From contig NZGH01000045.1 in assembly GCA_002690875.1 (NCBI GenBank), forward strand, positions 1-11,043: DNA of 11,043 nt. Reading direction: 5' to 3'. Shown piece after piece: positions 5,880 to 11,043 of the stretch. The position numbers were made by a program, and so were the translations under genes. The notes beneath the pieces were generated by a model. The model worked only from the letters and a program-made list of their open reading frames with translations, was not told the origin of the DNA and did no database searches. Positions within the stretch are counted from its first letter, which is position 1; each line of letters opens with the position of its first letter. The stretch comes from Rickettsiales bacterium. Lineage in GTDB: Bacteria > Pseudomonadota > Alphaproteobacteria > TMED127.

Positions 5880-6788
5880 ATGTCTTCTGTTAGTTTTGTA
5901 ATTCCAGTTTTTAATAAATCTTTGTATCTAAAACACGTTGTAAACTCTATTTCTTCTCAAAAAGGAGATTTTGATAAGGAATATATTTTTATTGATGATG
6001 GTTCAACTGACGATTCTCTTAAAATTTTGAAAAAAGAAACAAGAAAACTAAAAAATTGTAAAATAATTAGTCAAAAAAATAGAGGCTCAGCCAACGCGAC
6101 AAATGTGGGAATTAATATAGCAAAGATGAAATATATAAAGTTTCTTGATGCTGATGATGTGATTTTGAGTAAGGCTACTTTCTGCCTTTTAAACCTTTTA
6201 GAAAATAATAAAGATTCGGTTTTAGCATATGGACTTCAAAGAAAGGTTAAAAATATTAAATCAGTAGATCTAGAAGAAGATTTTGATTTTAATAAAACTT
6301 TAATAATTAAAAACCCCATTTTACTTGCTATGAGAAATTCTATGTTTAATCCTTCTCAATTTTTAGTGAGGAGAAAGTTATGTCAAATGACAGGGGGTTG
6401 TGACGAAAGAGTTATTCATAGCCAAGAATATTCGTTAACTCTAAGACTTTCAAGATTAGGAAATTTTATTAAACTTAATTATCCTATTGCTATCTTACCC
6501 TTAAATGCTCCTGGACAAATTTCAGAAAAAAAAAATAATCAAATTTATAGAGTCTCAAAGGCTCTTGAACTGTTTTTAAAGGAAAATAAAGACTTATCTT
6601 TGAATATAAAATTATTTGCCACAAGAAGGTTAACAGCAAGATCGTGGAGATTTGCCAGAAGGATGTCAAATTCATCGATTTTTTCAAGATGGTTTTTATT
6701 CTATATTTTGGGTTTAGTGAGATTTCCCTTTTTTAAAAGTCAAATTTGTTTTGAAGCCAATAAAATTTACAAAAAGTTTTTAGATTAA
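5880..6788 (+). CDS. Family 2 glycosyltransferase (GT-A fold)
   Basis: This 302-aa protein begins with the classic GT2 nucleotide-sugar domain: FVIPVFNKSLYL (6-17), a DDGSTDDS motif (39-46), NRGSANATNVGI (67-78), and the metal-binding DADD at 90-93. It would transfer a sugar from a nucleotide donor to an unknown acceptor, probably at the cytoplasmic face during surface polysaccharide or lipid glycosylation. After about residue 190 there is a basic C-terminal region with the aromatic-rich segment WFLFYILGLVRFPFF (265-279), which could associate peripherally with the membrane; it is too interrupted to call a clear transmembrane helix. The ATG directly follows the lipoprotein stop. Its own stop (TAA, 6786-6788) overlaps the convergent minus-strand gene. 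Donor, acceptor and product cannot be read from sequence, and no other polysaccharide genes are nearby. Confidence 0.9.
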   Translation: MSSVSFVIPVFNKSLYLKHVVNSISSQKGDFDKEYIFIDDGSTDDSLKILKKETRKLKNCKIISQKNRGSANATNVGINIAKMKYIKFLDADDVILSKATFCLLNLLENNKDSVLAYGLQRKVKNIKSVDLEEDFDFNKTLIIKNPILLAMRNSMFNPSQFLVRRKLCQMTGGCDERVIHSQEYSLTLRLSRLGNFIKLNYPIAILPLNAPGQISEKKNNQIYRVSKALELFLKENKDLSLNIKLFATRRLTARSWRFARRMSNSSIFSRWFLFYILGLVRFPFFKSQICFEANKIYKKFLD

Positions 6789-8173
6789 AAAATCTTACCC
6801 GGATTAAATATATCAAAAGGATCAAATATTTTTTTTATAGACTTCATTTGTTCAAGCTCAAACTTACTTTTGTATTTTTTTAAATCATCTTTTCTTAGTT
6901 GACCAATACCATGTTCGGCACTAATAGACCCCCCAAATTTCGTTGTATTAGAATAAACGATGTCATTTACTTTTTTTAACATTTCCTTCTTTTCATTTGG
7001 TTCAGTGTTTTTTAAAACAGAAACATTGTAATGCAAATTATTGTCACCGATATGTCCAAAGTTTATGATTTCAACCGATAAATTTTTTTTTAATTTTTGG
7101 TCTGTTTCATTTATAAATTGATTCATTTTTTCTAGTGGAATAGAAACATCATGCTTTATTACAAACCTTTCTTTTTTTTCTGCTAATGGAATCGATTCTC
7201 TGATATTCCAAAATTTTAGATTCTCTTGTTCATTTTTTGTTAGAATGACATCATCTAAGTTCAAATTAAGATTTACAATTTTATCCATTATATAATCTTG
7301 AAAATTGTTAATATCTTGAAAATTTGATAGTTCTATTAAACAATAATATTCTTTTTTAATATCAAATTCGAAACCTATTTTTTTTAATATAAGAAGAGAT
7401 TTTTTATTCATTAATTCAAAACTAGAAATTTGATCACAAAAAACTTTTGTAAAAGATGAGTAAGTTTTTAATATGTCACTTACTAAGTTAGAACCAAGCC
7501 ATAAAATAAATCTTTCTTGCGGTTTTTTATAAATTCTAAATGTAGCAGCTGTAATTATTCCCAGTGTTCCCTCTGAACCAATAAAGATTTGTTTTAAATC
7601 TAAACCTGTATTATTTTTTTTTATAGAGCTCAAATTAGAAATAATTTCTCCGTTTTTAGTTATTACCTCTAAACCAAGAATATTTTGTCTTATTGAGCCA
7701 TATTTAATGTAATTAACTCCACCAGCATTAGTTGCAATATTGCCTCCGACTTGACAGCTTCCTTTTGACCCCATATTTAAAGGAAACTCCATATTGTGTT
7801 CCTCTAACTTTTTTTTTAAATCCTCTAGAATACAACCACTTTCTATTTCAACTGAGTTGTCAGTAAGGTTAATATTTCTAATATTATTCATTTTTTTTAA
7901 ATTAAGGACTATCTCTCCTTTATCTTTTCTAGGAACTGATCCTCCTACAAGACCTGTGTTACCTCCTTGAGGAATTATAGGGATATGATTCTTTTCACAA
8001 ACTTTAATGATCTTTGATATTGAGCTAATAGATTTTGGAAATAGTATTATGTCACTTGTACCAATAAAGTCTCCCCTCCAGTCTGTGCAATGTTTATCGA
8101 TAATATCTCTTTCAAGCGAATATTCAGAATTGTCTAGAAATTGAAATATCTTTTTAAGATTTTTTTTATCCAT
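6785..8173 (-). CDS. FAD-linked dehydrogenase, GlcD / D-2-hydroxyglutarate dehydrogenase-like
   Basis: A 462-aa flavoprotein of the VAO/PCMH type with the FAD-binding 4 domain followed by the FAD-oxidase C domain. FAD-binding signatures are PQGGNTGLVGGSVP (68-81), LNMGSKGSCQVGGNIATNAGG (132-152) and IGSEGTLGIIT (198-208). The C-terminal part has NFGHIGDNNLHYNV (371-384), with H374 and H381 as probable metal ligands, SAEHGIGQ (418-425) and a terminal FDPFDIFNPGKIF. The nearest known groups oxidise D-2-hydroxyacids such as D-2-hydroxyglutarate, D-lactate or glycolate, passing electrons to an acceptor such as ETF or quinone; the substrate here is not decided. It starts inside the 3' end of sua5 (8-bp overlap), preceded by a weak AAGAAGAG ribosome-binding site, so it is probably translated from the sua5 transcript. 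Confidence 0.9.
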   Translation of the reverse strand: MDKKNLKKIFQFLDNSEYSLERDIIDKHCTDWRGDFIGTSDIILFPKSISSISKIIKVCEKNHIPIIPQGGNTGLVGGSVPRKDKGEIVLNLKKMNNIRNINLTDNSVEIESGCILEDLKKKLEEHNMEFPLNMGSKGSCQVGGNIATNAGGVNYIKYGSIRQNILGLEVITKNGEIISNLSSIKKNNTGLDLKQIFIGSEGTLGIITAATFRIYKKPQERFILWLGSNLVSDILKTYSSFTKVFCDQISSFELMNKKSLLILKKIGFEFDIKKEYYCLIELSNFQDINNFQDYIMDKIVNLNLNLDDVILTKNEQENLKFWNIRESIPLAEKKERFVIKHDVSIPLEKMNQFINETDQKLKKNLSVEIINFGHIGDNNLHYNVSVLKNTEPNEKKEMLKKVNDIVYSNTTKFGGSISAEHGIGQLRKDDLKKYKSKFELEQMKSIKKIFDPFDIFNPGKIF

Positions 8174-9131
8174 TAACTGATGCTCTTCTTAATCTTTCAT
8201 TAATTGTTTTACCTATTCCTTTTTGTGGAATAGGTGTGACAGCAATTCTTTTCATCTTCAGCTTATCTAGTTTACGAAGATAGTCAAAAAGGTTTTGAGC
8301 AGCTTCATATAAGTCACCCTTTTTTGATAAATTTAAAGATGGGTTGAATGTATAATTATGATAATTTCCAAAAAATAAGAGTGCATCTCCTTTTTTTGGT
8401 TTTTTAACGTTCATTATTAAAGGCGTGTTTGGTGCATAATGTCTTTTGATTTGACCTGGAGAAATAGGTTTTTGCTTTTTTTTTAAATTATCGGAGATCT
8501 CAATATTTATACCTGTTATTTTTTTAATTACTTCAGGTGTAATTATTCCTTGTCTTGCTATTAATATTTTTTTTTTTGATAAATCTAGTATTGTAGACTC
8601 GAGACCAAAATGAGATTTGCCTGAATCAATTATTAGCTCAATTTTTTTTCCAAATGAGTCAAAAACATGCTTAGCTTTAGTTGAAGAAATGTATCCACTT
8701 GGGTTAGCACTTGGAGCTGCTATCGGCTTTTTAAATTTTTTTAAAATTTTTTGAAATACTGTTGAGTTTGGAATTCTTAGTGCGATTGTTTCTAAACCTG
8801 AAACAGCAAAGTCCTCAACAAGTTTATTTTTTTTTCTAGGTAGAATAAGTGTTAATGGACCAGGCCAAAAATGTTTTGCTATTTTTTTTGAAAGATTGTT
8901 AAAAACTGCAATTTTGCATGCCATTTCCAACGTACTTACATGAATTATTAAAGGATTGAAGAATGGTCTTTTTTTTAAATTATAAACACTTTCTATTGAA
9001 AAAATACTATTTGCGTTACAGGCAATTCCATAAACTGTTTCAGCTTTAAGTGCTACTATTCCATTGTTATTTAAAATTTGTACCGCTTTATTTATAGAAT
9101 AACAGGATTCTTTTAAAATATTTCTTTCCAT
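8166..9131 (-). CDS. sua5 (tsaC family): L-threonylcarbamoyladenylate synthase, long Sua5 form
   Basis: This enzyme makes threonylcarbamoyl-AMP from threonine, bicarbonate and ATP for the t6A37 modification of ANN-decoding tRNAs. At 321 aa it is the long Sua5 type: a YrdC domain up to about residue 205, a linker, and the C-terminal Sua5 domain. Visible motifs are KAETVYGIA (29-37), KKRPFFNPL (53-61), HFWPGPLTL (87-95), LRIPNS (118-123), APSANPSG (139-146), the substrate-closing linker SPGQIKRHYAP (224-234), and the conserved tail GIGKTINERLRRAS (305-318). The usual PTETVYG has become KAETVYG, a small deviation. The ATG at 9131 has no Shine-Dalgarno site; a candidate sigma70 promoter lies about 60-90 bp upstream. 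It overlaps the downstream flavoenzyme gene by 8 bp, and the two are likely co-transcribed. Confidence 0.94.
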   Translation of the reverse strand: MERNILKESCYSINKAVQILNNNGIVALKAETVYGIACNANSIFSIESVYNLKKRPFFNPLIIHVSTLEMACKIAVFNNLSKKIAKHFWPGPLTLILPRKKNKLVEDFAVSGLETIALRIPNSTVFQKILKKFKKPIAAPSANPSGYISSTKAKHVFDSFGKKIELIIDSGKSHFGLESTILDLSKKKILIARQGIITPEVIKKITGINIEISDNLKKKQKPISPGQIKRHYAPNTPLIMNVKKPKKGDALLFFGNYHNYTFNPSLNLSKKGDLYEAAQNLFDYLRKLDKLKMKRIAVTPIPQKGIGKTINERLRRASVNG

Positions 9132-9193
9132 TAGTCATAATATATGAAAAAAGAAAAAAACTTTAAAGTACTGAATTAAGGTGTTTAGATTTC

Positions 9194-9223
9194 ATCATAC
9201 ATTGTAAAGCTTTTTTCTATCAA
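9194..9223 (-). promoter_or_regulatory. Candidate sigma70-type promoter for sua5
   Basis: Read on the minus strand there is TTGATA (9218-9223, five of six to the -35 consensus), an 18-bp spacer, and TATGAT (9194-9199, five of six to the -10 consensus). Transcription would begin near 9187, giving a leader of about 55 nt before the sua5 ATG. In such AT-rich DNA a chance match is possible. Confidence 0.38.
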
Positions 9224-9294
9224 TTTTAATTTATTTTTATAGTTTTTTACCTAGCATTTGTGTGCATTTATTGAATAATTTGATTTTATTTTTT

Positions 9295-9303
9295 TGGTAT
9301 TAT
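9295..9303 (+). promoter_or_regulatory. Candidate extended -10 element, plus strand
   Basis: TGGTATTAT fits the extended -10 pattern TGn-TATAAT with one mismatch. No good -35 stands at 16-18 bp; TTGAAT at 9271-9276 is 21 bp away. If active it would start a plus-strand transcript near 9310, divergent from sua5 and running towards the 41-aa ORF. Confidence 0.25.
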
Positions 9304-9368
9304 AGCGTCTATATTTAATAAGTTACTTTTTTGTTGAGATTCAATCATTATCTTCTTGAATAAGATAA

Positions 9369-9381
9369 CTTGAACATCAAG
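9369..9381 (+). other. Small perfect hairpin before an AAGGAA site
   Basis: CTTGA (9369-9373) and TCAAG (9377-9381) form a 5-bp stem with an ACA loop. An outer CTTC/GAAG pair (from 9352 and to 9387) could give an alternative longer fold. It is directly followed by AAGGAA (9385-9390). No U-tract follows, so it is not an intrinsic terminator. It may be a leader or small-RNA element, or chance. Confidence 0.25.
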
Positions 9382-9557
9382 ACGAAGGAAAATAATACAG
9401 TGGTGCTTATTAATAATATTTCTTACTCATTTTCACTTCTTTTATTGATTCAAAAAATTTATAAAAAAAATCAAAATATCAATTAAATTTATCTACATAA
9501 TTAAGTTGTCTTATATTATGAATATTAAAAATCAAATTTTTTTTATATAATAAGATT

Positions 9558-9683
9558 GTGGATCCTAAATTTTATAAATTTTTATATATAATCGCTTTTT
9601 TTGCTTTGGTAATTGCAATAATAACAATTTATGAAGGAATGAATGAGATTAACAAGTTTTTTACTGAAAGAATAAAAATATAA
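9558..9683 (+). CDS. Possible 41-aa single-span membrane microprotein (GTG start)
   Basis: A 41-codon frame from GTG 9558 to TAA 9681-9683 encodes a charged N-terminus (DPKFYK, residues 2-7), one hydrophobic span at about 8-25 (FLYIIAFFALVIAIITIY), and a polar C-terminal tail with charges spaced as in an amphipathic helix (EGMNEINKFFTERIKI, 26-41). Lysines before the span predict an N-in topology. Its stop lies 1 bp from the end of the convergent HAD gene, matching the tight packing elsewhere. Against it, GTG is the only usable start, no Shine-Dalgarno site precedes it, and AT-rich DNA readily yields hydrophobic frames. No family was recognised, and the function is unknown. Confidence 0.42.
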   Translation: MDPKFYKFLYIIAFFALVIAIITIYEGMNEINKFFTERIKI

Positions 9684-9684
9684 A

Positions 9685-10338
9685 TTAAAACTTTTTTTTT
9701 AGCTCTTCTAATTTTTTAATTACCAAGTCAGCATTAATTTGTTCTTTAAGTTTTCCATAACCATATGTTACATGGACAGAAAACATACCAAGTTTTTTGG
9801 CAGGTATAATATCATTTTCACTATCTCCAATAAATACTGTTTGTTCGGGAGACACTTGAAACTTATCAAGACATTTTTTTGGCATTTCTATTTCTGGTTT
9901 TAATGAGGTTTTGTCATCAGAACCTAAAATGTAATTAAAAAAATCTTTTATTTCTAACTCTTCAATAATTTTTTCTGCTAAAAACTGTTTTTTATTAGTA
10001 CATAAACAAATAAAAGTTTTATCTTTTAAAAATTTTAGAGTATCCAAAACTCCATCATACAATTTTGTTTCTTTTGTGCAATTTTGGTAATAGTGATTAA
10101 TGAAAAGATTAATTAAAAGAGGTATTTTTTTTTCATCAAGATAGGCATTTAAATAAGCATATCCTTTTTTTATCATAGCCTCTGCTCCTCCTCCAACCAA
10201 ATTACCAATCACATTTTTATCAATTTTTTCTAGATTATTCTGATTAAGAACATAATTTAGTGAATTTAGAAGATCTGGTCCGCTGTTAATCAATGTCCCG
10301 TCAAGGTCAAAAATTACACATTTAAAATTTTTATTCAT
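9685..10338 (-). CDS. gph: HAD-superfamily phosphatase, phosphoglycolate phosphatase-like
   Basis: A 217-aa HAD hydrolase of the phosphoglycolate phosphatase/PGMB type with an inserted helical cap (about residues 17-90). Motif I is FDLDGTLINSG (10-20), with nucleophile D11 and acid D13. Motif II is LCTNK (112-116), motif III lysine is K147 in SLKPE, and motif IV is IGDSENDI (170-177), with D172 and D176 binding Mg2+. The likely reaction is dephosphorylation of 2-phosphoglycolate, formed during DNA 3'-end repair or oxygenation, but related HADs act on other small phosphates, so substrate is by family resemblance. It is divergent from glmU across 60 bp, an arrangement I recall from other Alphaproteobacteria, which supports the Gph assignment. 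Its 3' end meets the possible microprotein gene tail-to-tail. Confidence 0.87.
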   Translation of the reverse strand: MNKNFKCVIFDLDGTLINSGPDLLNSLNYVLNQNNLEKIDKNVIGNLVGGGAEAMIKKGYAYLNAYLDEKKIPLLINLFINHYYQNCTKETKLYDGVLDTLKFLKDKTFICLCTNKKQFLAEKIIEELEIKDFFNYILGSDDKTSLKPEIEMPKKCLDKFQVSPEQTVFIGDSENDIIPAKKLGMFSVHVTYGYGKLKEQINADLVIKKLEELKKKF

Positions 10339-10398
10339 TATTTTCTAAACCTTTTTTAAAAAATATTTATAATAACTATAACTATTTCTAAAAGTACA
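10339..10398. promoter_or_regulatory. Divergent promoter region between gph and glmU
   Basis: The 60-bp gap must hold start signals for both divergent genes. On the plus strand a perfect TATAAT (10368-10373) would start glmU transcription near 10380 with a leader of about 19 nt, though no good -35 is visible. On the minus strand, TATTAT and TATAGT hexamers overlap the same region and could serve gph. Use of these elements is inferred from AT-rich sequence. Confidence 0.35.
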
Positions 10399-11043
10399 AT
10401 GATTCTTTCCATTATTATTTTAGCTGCAGGCCAAGGTACAAGAATGAACTCTGAAATACCCAAGGTTTTTCACGAAGTTGGAAACTATCCTATGATACGT
10501 CATGTCCTTGATCTTAGTCAAAAATTAAATGCAAAAAGCACTACTGTAGTGATTTCAAAAAAACTTAATGATTATAAAACATTATTATTATCAAAATACC
10601 AAGATATAAAATTTTGTTACCAACGTAATCAGTTGGGTACTGGTCATGCAGTTTCAGAGGCATATAAAAATGATGAAATAAAAAAAACAGATACTACTTT
10701 AGTTTTGTATGGTGACACTCCTTCCGTGACATTTAAAACTCTAAATGCTGCTTTAAGAGATTTTGATAAAAAAAACCTTGATCTCTCTATTATTTCTATG
10801 ATTGTAAAAGATTTAAACAATTCTTACGGAAGACTATTAATCAAAAAAGGTAAACTTAAGAAAATTATTGAAAAAACAGAGCAAACTAATGAAGAAAAAA
10901 AGATTCAATTATGTAACTCTGGTATAATGATTATTAAAACAAAACACCTTTTTGAAAAATTAAAAAAGATTAAGAATAAGAATAAAAAAAAAGAATTTTA
11001 TTTAACTGATTTAGTTGAAATATTTATTAAAGAAAATTACAAA
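10399..11043 (+). CDS. glmU: GlmU N-terminal uridylyltransferase domain (partial, runs off window)
   Basis: ATG at 10399 opens a frame that stays open for 215 codons to the window edge. It encodes the GT-A-like pyrophosphorylase domain of bifunctional GlmU, which forms UDP-GlcNAc from GlcNAc-1-phosphate and UTP; the acetyltransferase (left-handed beta-helix) half should lie beyond 11043. Motifs are LAAGQGTRM (8-16), K22 in PKVFHEVG, QLGTGHA (78-84), YGDTP (104-108) with metal-binding D106, E158 in the IIEKTE segment, NSGI (173-176; NTGI in E. coli) and FYLTDLV (200-206). There is no Shine-Dalgarno site, and a TATAAT lies 25 bp upstream. Its product UDP-GlcNAc is the substrate of MurA encoded in this window. 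Whether the C-terminal domain is present cannot be seen here. Confidence 0.93.
   Translation, partial: MILSIIILAAGQGTRMNSEIPKVFHEVGNYPMIRHVLDLSQKLNAKSTTVVISKKLNDYKTLLLSKYQDIKFCYQRNQLGTGHAVSEAYKNDEIKKTDTTLVLYGDTPSVTFKTLNAALRDFDKKNLDLSIISMIVKDLNNSYGRLLIKKGKLKKIIEKTEQTNEEKKIQLCNSGIMIIKTKHLFEKLKKIKNKNKKKEFYLTDLVEIFIKENYK

Larger units (their letters stand above)
9132..9557. other. Long non-coding stretch, no confident gene
   Basis: About 425 bp between sua5 and the possible microprotein gene holds no convincing protein gene on either strand. It is by far the largest gap in a window where other junctions are near zero. Contents seen: the minus-strand sua5 promoter candidate (9194-9223), an extended -10 on the plus strand (9295-9303), a 5-bp perfect hairpin (9369-9381), and an AAGGAA (9385-9390) placed 9 nt before tandem GTG codons that open a 28-codon frame ending at 9486. 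The remainder is low-complexity A/T sequence. I find no tRNA, no recognisable tmRNA, 6S, SRP or RNase P RNA core, and no direct repeats. It could encode a small RNA, but nothing proves this. Confidence 0.6.

Noticed and set aside
6490..6687. 65-codon minus-strand frame opposite the glycosyltransferase tail
   Set aside because: It sits wholly within a supported gene with no start signal or family match, although the duplicated-looking VQE.LR segments drew attention.
9144..9179. Plus-strand ATG opening an 11-codon lysine-rich frame upstream of sua5
   Set aside because: It is very short, has no ribosome-binding site, and lies in the predicted antisense leader of sua5.

Overview
The window looks like a slice of a small, streamlined, very AT-rich alphaproteobacterial chromosome. 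The evidence is the gene order murA-hisG-hisD-infA-maf followed by a tRNA-Phe(GAA). From memory this is a compacted version of an arrangement common in Alphaproteobacteria, where murA, hisD, infA, maf and tRNA-Phe cluster with a few extra small genes between them. Other pointers are heavy A/T codon use, near-zero spacers, few strong Shine-Dalgarno sites, and the gph/glmU and sua5/FAD-dehydrogenase pairs. A marine SAR11-like (Pelagibacterales-type) organism is the best guess, but the sequence alone does not prove it.

Layout. (1) 33-5164 is one long plus-strand run: a MazG-like dCTP-pyrophosphatase homologue, a 32-aa basic small protein that is easy to miss, dcd, murA, hisG (short form), hisD, infA, maf and tRNA-Phe. 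Junctions are ATGA overlaps, abutting stop/start codons or gaps of at most a few dozen bases, so this is probably one or a few polycistronic units. It mixes deoxynucleotide-pool control, the first committed step of peptidoglycan synthesis, the first and last steps of histidine synthesis, and translation. (2) 5172-6788 continues in the same direction with a predicted lipoprotein of unknown function, whose start codon lies 7 nt after the tRNA CCA end, and an abutting family-2 glycosyltransferase. (3) 6785-9131 is a minus-strand pair, sua5/tsaC (tRNA t6A synthesis) then a GlcD/D-2-hydroxyglutarate-dehydrogenase-like flavoenzyme. They overlap by 8 bp, and the second meets the glycosyltransferase tail-to-tail with overlapping stop codons. 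(4) 9132-9684 is the only sizeable gap. It holds a candidate promoter for sua5, a candidate plus-strand extended -10, a small hairpin, and a possible 41-aa single-membrane-span protein gene (9558-9683). (5) 9685-10338 is a minus-strand phosphoglycolate-phosphatase-type HAD hydrolase. It is divergent from glmU, which starts at 10399 and runs off the window.

murA and glmU both serve UDP-GlcNAc and peptidoglycan synthesis; tRNA-Phe, infA and sua5 serve translation; dcd and the MazG-like enzyme both consume dCTP. Most of the window is conserved housekeeping content. I do not see a CRISPR array, transposon, phage, toxin-antitoxin pair or defence island. The least explained items are the 32-aa protein, the tRNA-linked lipoprotein/glycosyltransferase pair, and the 9132-9684 gap with its putative membrane microprotein.
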